Under the pieces are notes generated by a model. The model had not been told where the DNA came from and did not search any database. It saw only the letters and a program-made list of their open reading frames with translations. 64,000 bases of DNA from Sipunculus nudus (lineage: Eukaryota; Annelida; Sipuncula; Golfingiida; Sipunculidae): positions 27,511,339-27,575,338 of the forward strand of contig CM049316.1 in the NCBI GenBank assembly GCA_026874595.1, given 5' to 3'. Shown piece by piece: positions 26,211 to 38,243 of this stretch. The position numbers and the translations under genes are program-made. Position 1 is the stretch's first letter, and each line of letters opens with the position of its first letter.

Positions 26211-29200
26211 ATTGAGATCAACCGGTATTAGTTAAGCTTTAAATAAGAGGCCTCTATCTTTGATACCCTCCAGTCCCTTGGCCTTAAACTGCTTTATTGG
26301 AGGGCAATAAGAGCATTTTATTCTAACGACGAAAGGTGGATTTGAAGGTGAAGTTAACGCAGTTATAAAATTTAGTTTATATATTTAATATTTCATATAT
26401 ATATATATAATGAAGAAATTATAGAATATACTCATTTGAATAAAAACAAATACTAGTGAAGAGAGTTTAAATGGTTTGCTATTTCTTTTTAAAGTTGGAT
26501 TGACCAGGCAAACGTGAAGTCAGAGGCGTATTGGAACGGCGAGGCCGTAATGGGCAATGAACCCACCGACTACTTAGATTATGATCAGGTAAAGTCTAGT
26601 GTTTGTATCATTTTGGTATTCAGTTACAGTAAGTTTCTTCTAAAAAGAACAACAACCACCAACAATGTGATGTTGAGTGTAACAGCTCGGTAACTAACCA
26701 TGTGAGAAAGAATAAGAGAAGACCTGTTGGGTAAACTCAATTAAAGTACATTAATTGAAAAATAATTTGTTCATTGGTTCAAAAATATGCTGACACAACA
26801 TAACATAAAGGAAACACTTTATCACGCAGATGTTGCAAAGACACTTAACCAAAATCTAAACGCATCAGCGTCAAACTGTGAATTCTGTTTCCTATTTTGA
26901 AAAGTTACAGGGCGACAATAAAGATGGCTCGACAAAACAAAAACAAAGTCGGACGCACCTTGCCCCCGCCAGGAATCACACATCGCTGTAATGTGTTTAC
27001 TGTCGTCACTTTGCAATATTATTCGTATGCTAGGCCACCTTCAGATTTTAAATACAAAATAATGCATGTACCTGTTAATAATCCTGTTATAATAAAAAAG
27101 TCCTATGTCAGACTGGGACATGTTTTTAATTAAAACAAAGATAACCTCCAAAATTTATTAGGATCTTAATCCTCCATAAAATTTCAACAAATAAAGTTCA
27201 CACTGTACACTTTAATCTGCTCATAGACAAATAATTTTTACAGCAGTAGGGCACACAAAAAACCGCAAAACCAATATTTTCTCATACACATTAACTGTAT
27301 TCTTTAAAGGGGCCCAATCACCTATTAAACATGTTAAATTAACACGAAAAATTGCCTTTCCCTTTAAAATAAATATGTACCTGCCAAAACATAGCCTTGA
27401 AATCGTTTGCTAGCTCCTGTAAACGAGTATTAAAAACCATTGAGCGGGCGCAATCTCAGGTGTCAACATAAACACAGTGCATCGGGCCTTGTGCTTCGTA
27501 GAGCCAAAATACGTGTCAATCAGAAGATGCGCTGACTGACTTGATCCAAAATGTAAAACATGTTGCCGCTGGCTGTAAAAAAAGCGAGTTGCAACGCACA
27601 ATCGGACCTCTGGTCATGCGGCCTTGTTTTAGTAAACAGACACACGTGGACTGTGTTTACCAACACAAAGCCATAACAAGGTGTTAAACAGCCGTACTGA
27701 GACTGTGTGCTGGGATGGATCTGCTGGGAATTTTTTCATAAGCATAACTGACCTGACAGTTTGAAAGAATAGATATATTATTGCTCCTGATTAAGTCCCT
27801 TTAACCTCCTGTTGTTTTAGCGCATTTTTTTTACAAAAATTTTAAGTTACGTTTTTACATCGCTAAGGCTTGTGTCAGTAAACCGTGGATGGCGTCTTTC
27901 TGATACAGCGGGATAGTACAGTCCCCTATGAAAGTTCTTCCGTGTCTATGGCTGCGAGAGTTGTTTATATGATAACAGTGACGTCACAAAGAAGTGACGC
28001 GAAGGTCAGTTGCGTGTGAAAATGCATTGACTGACGTCATCACCTCGAATAGAAGGTTTATTTCTCAGAACCCCAGTAATAAACGTGTCGCAAAGTGTCT
28101 CATACAATTCAGTGCAAAGTAAGGCATTGGTAGTTACCAAAGAAGTCGGCAGAATAGCTCCTTCAACCTTTGTGCAAAAATTTTTTATATTCCCCCAGAT
28201 GTGTAAAAAAACATGAGACTACGGATCCTGATACCTCAACTCCGCTCATGTTCATCTATTTTTTTTTCAAGGGAAAATTTTTTTATTCCATTTCGAGGCA
28301 GAAAATTATAATAACGAATTGAAGATTAATGGATCTTATTTTCAACAAGGAAAAAATACATCTGCCTTACACGATGTCTTGACAGAATTATTTTAAACGG
28401 ATCACCCCATGTTAAGGGTGACACGGTCATTGTTCACATGCAAAAATAGCCAAAGTTGACAGCTGCTGATTGGATGATGTCAGGTAAACACTCCAAAACG
28501 TATGTCCAGCCAGATCAAGGTATGCTACAAATGCTTCTTTATCCTTCACTTATCCCATAGGAAAAATCTAAAAACAAATTGTGGAACAGAAACTACAGAT
28601 TTACTTTAAAGGTCTTACTAGTCACCTTAATTGTCACTTCCATAAGCAGCTCTCTATAAAAATCATTGAGAAATATATTAATTTGAGAAAACACTTTCTA
28701 AAAACAGATGGACAGAGGTTGACCGAAGACAGTATATGACGTCATGTTTATTTGCAGACTGTCACTTGGATGAATAACCTAGCCGCCGCTAATAGCCGTG
28801 TCAGCGTTTCCCAAATGGGACGTTCAGGTCAAGGACGCAATATGTACATGATGACAGTAAGTAACATTCTTTATGTTAATGGCCTAGCTGTTGTTTCATC
28901 AATAAGACGTACAAAAGAACCGTTTAACCATCTAAGCCACAAGGTGCCTCTCTTCAACTTCACTTTCACTGAGTGCGACGTTTAAATATCTAATACTGTA
29001 TAGTAGCATACCTGACCAAAATTCTTTCGCTTAAAATCAAAAGAAGTTAATGTTAAACTTAATTTAAGATCCGTGATACATATATTTTGTTTTTATTTTG
29101 TTTTTATTCTACCATGCTTCTTTCTATCACCTAACTATACATGCATGATACACAAGGTATGAAATTTCTATATGATGACATAAGCTGTTCAATTGTTCTC

Positions 29201-32200
29201 ACAGTATTTTATGGTAGCATTAACGTTCATCGCCTGATATTAATAACAGTTAAAAACTGATTTTATAATGACCACGCCCAGTCATAAGCTAATGGATTGA
29301 ACGAAGGAATCGACGAGATTGTATGTGACAATTCGAATTTTTTTTTTTGTATTTTCCTAGATCAGCACTGGAGGTGCCACCAAACCAGGTGTCTGGATTG
29401 ACTGCGGAATCCACGCCAGAGAATGGATCTCCCCTTCAACGTGCCTTTGGGTCTCCCACAAGGTACTTACATATCATTAAACCTGACCATACATGGATAA
29501 TATAACATTTTGTAATCTTGCTAGTTAGTTACAGATTCAAAAGGGGGAGACTAGCGAGTTTAAATATCAGCTGGGGAGTGGTGAGAGTGTTCGCGGTCGT
29601 TCCCCACCCTAAGGAATCCCTCTGCATAATTAAAAAGAAGCTATTTGAAAAGGCTGTGTTCCACAGCTTTACAGTATATGGGTTATGACCCAACAATGGG
29701 GATGCTATACACACCTGGAACCCGCAGGTGCGGTAATCACCGGGCCTGAGTGACACAAAGTTATAACTGAGAGAAAGCGTGTGATACAGCCCCCTCATGT
29801 AGCCCCATGGGCTAACCTATTATGTTGATGTACATAGTTTAGCTAGCGGCTCCCTACACCATAATTAATTTTTAATTAAAACGAGCAATCGCGCTGATTA
29901 TTACGAGCAGTTTTGTTGATTTTTACCGATAATCCTGGTGACTCTGACGGGTTGAGCCTGACACTTCCTCGTGATTATAATTTAATGAAATATATCTGCT
30001 TTAACAAAGTGTACAATTATACAGATTAGTGCACATGTATATTTAAGTATCTCTCATACAAATCTTAATTTGTTACACAAAAAACATATTTAATAGCAAG
30101 GATATAAGAAAGATATACTTGCCATTAATTATAACATCATTTTTACCATGAAAGAATACCTAAGTAAAAGATTAAAAATCTCTTTTAATATGTTGTAGTT
30201 GGCCACTGGTTACGGATCTGACCCCGACTCCACGTGGCTGCTGGATAATTACGACTGGTACATCGCTCCCGTGATTAACCCGGATGGCTACGCCTACACC
30301 TTCACAAACGTAAGTGTCCGACCAACATTGGTTCAAAAGATAGTTATCACTACTGCACACTCCTCACATCTTCATACACCCAAGTCTGCGACATGACCAA
30401 ACATTCACAGACCTTGATTCTGCGACTCTTCTCACACATCTATTTCATTTATAGTGAACAAGGCCTATGGATCAATCAAATTTCTCGCGGACACTCGTTT
30501 TACGCGGACGTCTGGTGCGATGTTTGATCAACCGTTTAGCATTGCCTAATAGGCATCGAGAATCTAACAGACAAATAAGCCTTTCTCGTTTCTCATACAT
30601 GTGTTCTGAAAAGACCTGTTCAGATGTCTCTTATCAGAGACTGTCGCGGAATCAAAGTCTGCAAATGCGTGGCTATGTCACAGGCCTGGTTTTCTGAAGA
30701 TTACTTCTCGCGCAGCGGTTATACACTCATGTTACATCTCTTTCGGGTAAACCGCTGCTTTATTTAGCCATTTTTCGGGTTCCAACACCAGGCCTAGTAC
30801 AGACCTAACAATGGGACCAACTAGCACCGTGTCGCTGATTTAAAACTTGGAGTTGGATGCACAGTGCAACACAACGCCCTCATTTGTCTGATTACAGTTC
30901 TTTGCCTTGTGCTAATGGCCCTGGTGGTGAAACCCGGAAAATCTTGTTATAACAAGAAAGAGTAAAAGCGAAGGAAATCTGGAACAAATGCAATGTATAA
31001 ACACTGAGTAAGGAATTTATCACTCCGGCTAAACACACACTATAAAATATTATAATAAAATATTACCAGGCTTACACCCTTAGTGAAGCATCCACGTGTT
31101 TTCCTGCAGTAGTTCCCAATATTTCGCCCTATAAGATCAGAATGATATTATTGATAATAATGAGAAACAAATCAAGATATCGTTTTCAAGATGTTCAGTA
31201 TAATTATTTAACATCTCTTATCAGTGACGTTGTGTATAAAGTTGTTGGCAGTACGATCGTTAAGGTTTCAAAGACGTGGTATTCCTGAGCGAGAGGATTT
31301 TTTTTTAAGAAAACGAGGTGAACAGATAGTTCGTGTCTCATTTGCTTCTAATGTACGTTATCCTTGCTTTAAATCTGAAGGCAAAATATTGATATTTTCA
31401 ATGAAAAAAATATATATTTTAAATTACTCAAAGGTTACAGATAACACAATATATGGTAAAAAAAAATATCCATCCATTTGGGATTTCCTCAGGTCCAAAT
31501 TGAATTTTTAAAAATAAGAAAAAATATTTTATATAAAAAAAACGGAAATTTGTCTCGTTCATCCTCCTTCATCAACAATATAATTCAAACTCAAATGAAA
31601 TTTGTGTAGATTTCTGTATGGTGAGATCGCGGAAATTGGAACTTTCGTGAAGCACTGAAAAAAAATGAAAAGTTAACATAGTGTATATGAAGAAACAGGA
31701 TATAAGGATGTGGATATATAGCACCAACTCTAGCAGAGTTATATAATTATTATTTTACCTGAAGGACCGCATGTGGAGAAAGACGCGTAGGGACAACGGC
31801 GACTGGCTGTTTGGCTGTAGGGGAGTCGACCCAAACAGGAACTATATCACTGGATGGAATGCACGTACGTTGTATTCATCAGCTAACAAATTTTAAACGG
31901 GATGTGGGTTGTCGTACGACTACCTAAATGCCCCCGCCAAGACTCCCAAGTTTTTCATGTGTTGTACTACATTTTCACTGGCCGTAATACCTTTGAATGG
32001 TGCGGCATCCCATCGCCTTGTGTCAGACTGATAATCGTTTGAATTAAAAATGCATTAGTGATTCAGGTTACCCGGTTGACATACATATTTTTTAAATGGA
32101 AGACCGTCTTAGTCCCACCAGAGTATAAGAACATCGATTACAATTTTTTTCTCCCTTTTTCTGTCCCTGTTTGCGATGGCTTTGCACTCTAGGGGTCTGT

Positions 32201-35200
32201 GTAGGTCCACCCACAAAAATTCGAAACTAAATATGGATATAGAAATAAACTCATCCTTCCACATAAGCCTTCCCTTCCTAAGGGGGGCCTTAAATATAGC
32301 CGACCTAGTCTTCGGAGAATCAAAAACACTTTCCAGGGGTCGTAATAACGCCTCTCCGACTGTCTCCGACAGGCTAACACGTGCACGGCAAGGCGTTTGG
32401 TAAAAGTGCAGTGTAGGGGCCTGCCTAAAATCTCGCCTGGTGACGGTGACTGGCCTTTATTTTTGGCCCCGCGGACGGGAGCCCTGTGTGTCCTTTCGCG
32501 GAATCAGTGACACGAAAGCTACGCCGGGGCAGGCGTTTTAAAAAAAAAATAAGCCTGCCCCTCAGGTCAGCCCGGGAGCGTTGTTGACGGCCGCAATCAA
32601 TCCCCAGCGCCGGCGGCCCCCATTGGCCGGCGGGGGCATTCCGAGGGGACAGGGTGCTAGAATGATTACCGGGGCCTTGAAACGGGCCGCATCACGCTGT
32701 TGTTACGCGCGAAAAAAAACTCGCCTGTCCCCGGGCAAAAAGCCGGAGGGGTCCACCGGCTAATCATAGCAGCCCTTTTACCAGTTCTGTTCACAGGGGG
32801 GGGGGGGGGGGGGTCGGGGGGTTGCCCCGGCAACGTGGCCAGTGACAGTGACCGAGCGGATGGGCCCTCCTGGGTCGGTTGTCGACCAAAATAAAAAAAA
32901 AAACACCGGGCGTCTTAAAGCGAAAGAAACCATCCCGGGCCGGCAGATAACGAACTGACGAACTAGCCGGGGAGGTTATACGCTGGAGGGGTGCCGCCGC
33001 GGCCCAGGGAAGGCTGGCGGACCGCCGAGGGGCAGGTCTCCTATACTGCACTTTTAACAGGCATTTTTCATTTTGTACTAATCCGTTGGAAAGGTGAACA
33101 CCTAGATGTTTACCACATTAGTAGCTGATAAGTGGCGTTCATCAAGGCTCGGTTTTAGGTCCACTGCTATTCACTGTTGAAGTCTGGGTGGCAGATGTTA
33201 AGTCATGGATGCAGAGCAATTTCCTGTGGCTAAATGATGATAGGACTGAACTCATCATCTTTGACACAAAATTAAAGTTGGCACCATTACCAGATATAAA
33301 GGTTAGAGTTTGAAGATACAACAATCACTCCGAGTGCCACTGCAGAGAACCTTTGAGTAACATATGATTGTAACATGTCCAAGGAGACTCCCATTAGCTT
33401 TAATATGCAAGATCACCTACCGGCACAAGCGGAATACATACGACATCAGGAAATACCTAACATCTGACCCCAAGACTTTTTTTATAGAGGCACTATGACT
33501 ATGCCAACTCTCTCCATTATGGACTTCCTAAATGTACTAGTGGTCGCCAACAAAAGGTAAGGAATAAAGCGACTAGGGTCACCACAAGGGCAAGTCTTTG
33601 TGACAGCATCAGCCCTGTGTTAACCGGCTGCCTGTCCAGGGCCACATCAGATACCAAGTGTTCCTGTTAACTTTTAATGGATTTCAGGGAATTGCTCTAG
33701 TAACATTGCTGACATGTCAGATCCGTACGCTCATCCAGTTGTGCTAAATAAAAGGCTAAAGGTTTTGGGTGGCAGGACCCCTAGTATGACTTATCACGTG
33801 AGTGGAATTCCTAACCAGATGCACTCCAAAAAGATGAATGCCTGAGTGTGTTTAAAAGATGGGCATATATATTATGGTACAATATCTTATTTTAGTCGAT
33901 ATTTTATCCACCCTAGTGTTTGAGCCATCAATATATATTTATCTATAAATTCATGCGGTGTCGTTTCAAACTTCTACTTTTCCTATTTTATGTAAAGCGC
34001 AATAGAGCATGATCTCAGCGTGAATTTTGCACTGTATAATATATGTATGATAATAATATATTTAATGTTTAGTGAATACGTTTTAATATTGCAGCTGAGG
34101 GAGGAAATGACAACGAGTATTGCTCTGACTCATACCGAGGACCCAGCCCTTTCTCTGAACCCAGCCAGCAGGCCGTGAGGGACACAGTGATGAGCCTCTC
34201 CAACCTCCAAGTCTTCATCTCCATCCATTCCTACAGCCAGCTGTGGCTCATCCCCTACGGCTACACTAGCATCCGTGCCCCTGACTACGCTGAACTGGTC
34301 AGTGAGCTAAAGCTAATACCAATATGACGTTCCATATTATGCAAGGTATATCGGTAGTTAGCTTAAGGAGAAATTTCATGACGTTCATGATCAATCCGTC
34401 ATGTTATTGTAATTATTTTCATTATTTTATATATAATAACATCTTTATCCATCCAAGTCTGTTACATGGCCACGAATTCACAGACCTTGCTTCCGCTACC
34501 CTCTCTTGCATATATTTCATGAATAATGAATAAGGCATTTGAGCCAATCGAATGGCTCGCCTACATCCATTTTTTTCTGGATTGATCTGGATCTGTTTGG
34601 ATCAGCCGTTTACCATTGCCGGGATGGCATCGAGAATCTGACCAATCAATTCAGTCCGTGACGTATCTGGTACATGTGATCTGTTCAGACGACGTATGAA
34701 GAATGTATTGCTTACATTCGATTGGTTGGGTTTGATTGACAGTTGTGATTTCTGCCTCAACACATGCAGAGAGGGTCGCGGCATCAAGGTCTGTGAAAGC
34801 TTGAGCATGTCACAGATTTGGTTGTATGAAGATGATAAACAGGAACAATATTGGACAGAAACGTTACTTTTCAAGGTGTAACAGCCTGTCAGGCCGGCAG
34901 AGAAGCATTTTCCCTTAATCAGGCTTACTCACGACAAAATCTCCTGCTGTGTGCAACAACATATTGCACGAAACTTCGTAGTCGTAAAAAAATCTGACGA
35001 AACTTAATTTGTCAGAGGTCAAGTTCCCTTTCCCCGTAGATTGTGAATGGAAATTGCTCCCATTATCAGTTATATCAATATGAATGTGTTCGATTCACCC
35101 AAGTGTGGTCTTAAAAGACAACTGGTTTTTCAGAAATGTAACATTTTATCTCAAACGCACAGTTAACATTGATAGACGCATTGTTCTTGCATGTATCGAT

Positions 35201-35317
35201 ATTCCTTACGTTCATCTCCAATACTTTTACTTTAGATATAAAAGTATTCTTATTTGTATTTCATCCACCGGATGGCAATGCCAAATATCATATAAATACT
35301 ATTAACATATCATACAA

Positions 35318-35369
<52 letters not shown>

Positions 35370-36978
35370 TATATGCATTCAAAATCGGTTTCTTCTTTAT
35401 ATATCTGCAGATGTCCGTGTCTCAAGTTACATGTAATGCCATTCAAAGTGTGAATGGTCTGTCCTTTACATACGGTCCTGCCCCAGAGATCCTATGTAAG
35501 TATAGGGGTGTTTCCAATCTTTCATACTGTGGCAAGTTAAGGAGCATCCATTGGGAAAATTTCCTGATTAAAAAAAATTAAAATTAATACAAGATCCATA
35601 AATTAAATAAAATTTTAAACCTGTTGTAGTGCTTGTGCTTATGGTATACATATATTTTCAAATTTACATTCATTTTCAAATAATACACTATTATTTATTT
35701 TTTTAAAATAATACACCAGGATAAGCAGCAAGTAAGAGCAAACTACGATTTAGCTTGCCAAAGCTGTATTTCTCATGTGTGCGATTATGCGCATGTGTCT
35801 GACTTATACAGTGGACCTTGCAGGTATTCCCAAAATAGTTGATGGTGTGACGTCATTTTGACCCGAAATCATGAGTTCAAGCAGACCCTATGCGTGAAAA
35901 TCGCTCCTGTGGCAAAATTCCACGCACATATATATAGGCACATACGCTGACGGACAGATAGAAACACCACAGTTACAAAATCATATGAGCGAATTTTCCC
36001 GCATATATGCGCACATGGAAACACAGCTTTACATTTTACTTAATGATAATATCTCAAAGCCTTAAATATGATTTTTTTTTATCAAAATTAGAATTTCAAT
36101 GTTAAGGTAGATAGAAACAAGACAGAAAAAAAATTTTTGAGATGCTGTCATGTAGTTTAATATTACCCCACTAAACTGTGGTTTACTGTTATTGGGTGCT
36201 TCAAATAAGGTACTATTATTCTTTTTTATTTTAGAAATATAATGCGAAAATGAATGAAAATTTTAAATATATGTTTACCTTCTGAAAGATGACTCTATCA
36301 GGTTTAAAATATCTATACTTTATGGGGTATAATTGAATTTTAAAAACCTTTTGGGCGGATTTTAGATATATTGGTTTTTGCCTAGGATGCTGCCTTAGCT
36401 TCCAGATCTATATCTTCATTAGTGATAGTTGAAAGTCACATAAACAGTTGCAATAATACATGGATTATATAACGTAACGCTATTAGTTCATTTTGGCTGA
36501 ATACAAAATTTCCAAGCAAAACCAAACGACATATGAACATACCATCTCAAGTTCACCTGTTTTACACACTATGGTTCAGATCTATGTGTGAGAAAAAACA
36601 GTCCACGTGTATCTATTTAAATAACCAAACTATTTCCAATGATAGTTTGGCGATTGTATACATCTAGCTTTACATGGATCTTACAAATCGTTAAAATAAC
36701 TAATCCACAGGACAGATGCTAAATTACGGAAACCATGTAACCAGTATGGCCATGTATTTGTTACAGACACTGCCGCCGGTGTATCCTCGGACTGGGCTTA
36801 CGCTCCGTCTAACCACCCGGATGGCGGTGGAGTAAACATCAAATATGCATTCTCTCCTGAGCTGAGACCTGCAACTTCCGGGCAAGGAGGGTTCATCATT
36901 GATCGCAGCAACATCCGCCCCAGCGGCAGAGAAATCTTCGCAGGCTTGAACGCCAAAATGCGCCGTTTGGCCAGCTAG
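22771..36978 (+). CDS. Secreted M14A metallocarboxypeptidase, gene 2, 11 exons
   Basis: Exons: 22771-22835, 24986-25076, 25536-25669, 26495-26588, 28758-28856, 29361-29462, 30199-30309, 31765-31864, 34095-34297, 35411-35495, 36767-36978. They join to 431 codons plus TAG, with the same intron phases as gene 1 and all GT-AG. It is a tandem paralogue of gene 1: 50 of 70 residues in the last exon are identical by my own alignment. The signal peptide starts [15 protein letters not shown] and a prodomain follows. Zinc ligands are H179, E182 and H310. R181, R237, N256-R257, Y362 and the catalytic E393 are all present, as is the Cys pair C250/C275. The residue equivalent to CPA 255, which sets S1' specificity, is S369. 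This is neither the Ile/Leu of CPA nor the Asp of CPB, so substrate preference probably differs from gene 1 (inference). The Gly-rich insertion before E393 is shared. The zymogen is probably activated near K105. Confidence 0.94.
23251..23285 (-). repeat. tRNA-derived SINE remnant with shortened spacer
   Basis: On the minus strand a good pol III A box, TGGCGTAACGG (23285-23275), is followed by a B box, GGTTCGAGTTC (23261-23251). The 24-bp spacing is much shorter than the roughly 43 bp usual for tRNA heads, so the anticodon part appears deleted. It lies in intron 1 of gene 2. Confidence 0.45.
23500..23775 (+). repeat. Dispersed repeat of about 260 bp, copy 1
   Basis: A diverged copy in the same orientation lies at about 56340-56605. 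Shared landmarks in order are GGTATAAATAT, GATAAGAATT-like, TTTTGYRAGC, GCGCATGTG, TTAAMRGGTGTTTC, TTGAAATG and AAGTAGTCC. This copy lies in intron 1 of gene 2. The other follows the first exon of the Cys-rich gene. The family is unassigned. Confidence 0.65.
27979..28039. promoter_or_regulatory. Two perfect CRE palindromes in intron 4 of gene 2
   Basis: TGACGTCA occurs at 27979-27986 and 28032-28039. A third copy sits at 28737-28744, only 13 bp before exon 5, and others are at 35848-35855 (intron 10) and 19437-19444 (intergenic). This 8-mer is the consensus site of CREB/ATF factors. Five copies in 64 kb of AT-rich DNA is more than expected by chance, but function is inferred only from the motif. 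Confidence 0.35.
29684..29770 (+). repeat. Dispersed repeat, copy in gene 2 intron 6
   Basis: Diverged partner of 13779-13860, sharing TTATGACCCAACAATGGGG-type sequence and ACCGGGCCT. See that entry. Confidence 0.6.
30380..30689. mobile_element. MITE with 47 bp terminal inverted repeats, copy 1
   Basis: The left end starts CCAAGTCTGCGACATG and runs for 47 bp to CTTGATTCTGCGAC. The right end is its imperfect complement, from GTCGCGGAATCAAAG to CACAGGCCTGG. The interior is short and non-coding. A second copy at 34453-34821 has the same ends. Both lie in introns of gene 2 (introns 7 and 9). No clear target duplication is visible, so the superfamily is not assigned. Confidence 0.75.
30838..30945 (+). 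repeat. Dispersed repeat of about 105 bp, copy 1
   Basis: Contains GGAGTTGGATGCACAGTGC and ends near AAACCCGG. A diverged copy in the same orientation lies at 60006-60106, with GGAGCTGGATGCACATTGC and AGACCCGG. This copy is in intron 7 of gene 2. The other is in the B-C intron of the Cys-rich gene. Confidence 0.6.
32339..32395 (+). repeat. Dispersed repeat, copy 1 of 2
   Basis: GTCGTAATAACGC followed by a pyrimidine-rich stretch and GACAGGCTAACACGTG. It is matched at 52577-52640 by GTCGTAATAACGC and GACAGGCAGACACGTG. The left flank of the GC-rich element starts directly after it. Confidence 0.55.
32401..33056. mobile_element. GC-rich element with 25 bp inverted ends
   Basis: The left end (32401-32425, starting TAAAAGTGCAGTGTAGG) and the right end (33031-33056, ending TACTGCACTTTTA) are imperfect inverted copies. 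The interior is strikingly GC-rich compared with everything around it and includes a run of 18 G. Small open frames exist on both strands, but none resembles a transposase. It sits in intron 8 of gene 2, which is nearly three times longer than in gene 1. A CpG-island-like regulatory element is an alternative reading, but the matching ends favour a transposon. Confidence 0.6.
33131..33850 (+). pseudogene. LINE (CR1/Rex/Jockey-like) reverse transcriptase remnant
   Basis: From 33131 an open stretch reads [12 protein letters not shown], then [16 protein letters not shown] and RTELIIF, ending at TGA 33311-33313. These are recognisable blocks of non-LTR retrotransposon reverse transcriptase, but the segment between them that should hold the catalytic YADD box is missing. 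Downstream, after frameshifts, [21 protein letters not shown] and [10 protein letters not shown] match the usual C-terminal region (compare the family pattern DYCNSLLYGLP). It is an old, inactive insertion in intron 8 of gene 2. Confidence 0.75.
34453..34821. mobile_element. MITE with 47 bp terminal inverted repeats, copy 2
   Basis: Same family as 30380-30689. The left end is CCAAGTCTGTTACATGGCC and the right end is GCATGTCACAGATTTGG. It lies in intron 9 of gene 2. The interior differs in length from copy 1 (369 versus 310 bp in total), which suggests separate insertion or a large indel. Confidence 0.75.
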
Positions 36979-37000
36979 ACCTGTAGGTCTTACGCGCACT

Positions 37001-37006
37001 AATAAA
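37001..37006 (+). terminator. Poly(A) signal AATAAA of gene 2
   Basis: Canonical AATAAA 22 bp after the stop codon, paralleling the ATTAAA of gene 1. Confidence 0.75.
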
Positions 37007-38243
37007 ACTGCAAGTGTACATGTGTAATCCAAAGCTTGGCTTTCTTGTTGATTCCATGTTTTCAACCAGGTCACAATGACCTTAAAAACCGTTAATTAAC
37101 TCTCCTCTCTGTCGTTGATTTGTATTTTCATCTCAAACTTTGCCACGAAACAAGAACTGTGTGTATGTTTCACATCCTGAATGAATTCGGTCCTAACTGA
37201 AGTATGACAGTCCCCACGGTGGCACTTAACTCCGTGAACTGTACTTGTACGTTTGTTTTTGTGAGCTCTGCAATAAGGCAGGGTTTCCCACCGTTGGTCT
37301 GAGTCCGTGGCGTATTGTTTTCTTTCAGGGTTGGGAATGACTCGCACACACTCACATACACACACACATATATATATATATCTCTCTTTTTTAGTGCTTG
37401 TATGACACATTTCAAATATATTTACTTTATTACATTTCACACATATTACGATTAAGTATTAGGTTTAAAAAATAAGGTATTATATTTCAATTATAATTTC
37501 ATTCCAAACTAGATCTAGTTATAATATTTCATGGTAAACTCATAAACGAAACCAGAGTGTATACTTTGAAAAAAATACTTTAATAATAAATCTCATTTTC
37601 ATAAATATTATTCTCTGAATAGTGGGAACGATTACATTAACCTTCCCCTCTTGCCAAAAGTTTTTTTTTTTTGGGGGGGGGGGGGGGGGGGTATAAAGCT
37701 CCATCACCTGATGTTTACTTTTGGACCTTTACCTGTATTGTTTAGCTACATATCTTACCCGAGCAGGTAAAAAAAAATTAGAACAGCCCTCAAGCACTGA
37801 TTTCCGAAAAAGTGTCTGAGAACCCAACCTTTTTATTTGCCTGATCTGTGTATCTTGAAGCTTCTTGAATGTTGAGATTATACTAAGTGAAAGCACCCAA
37901 TCCTTGCCTGTGAACTATATTTTCAAACATTTAGGCCTAAGTGTCCTATATTTATTACTATATATTCTCCTATATAATCTCATACATATAGAATTTGTGT
38001 ATATTATACACAGAACTGAACGTGACGCCGTAAAACGTTTGTCACGCAAAAGGTTTTTTTTTTTTTTTTTCTTGAACTGTCGAGAACGATGCCAGGTTTG
38101 TTTTATTAAAATGCTGAAAAATTTCGCATTATTAAGGGTTATTACAGCGCCATCTATCAGGAACTACATGAACTACGCAACAGAGGGACAAACAGCATGC
38201 TGACATGGGGACATGTTGACCTCAACGTAAATGGTCTACAAAC
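37007..38243. other. Intergenic DNA, no gene recognised
   Basis: AT-rich sequence with a short (CA)/(TA) tract near 37342-37380, a T run joined to a G run (37661-37691) and a T run near 38046-38070. The open frames over the CA/TA tract on the minus strand are low-complexity artefacts. Confidence 0.5.
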
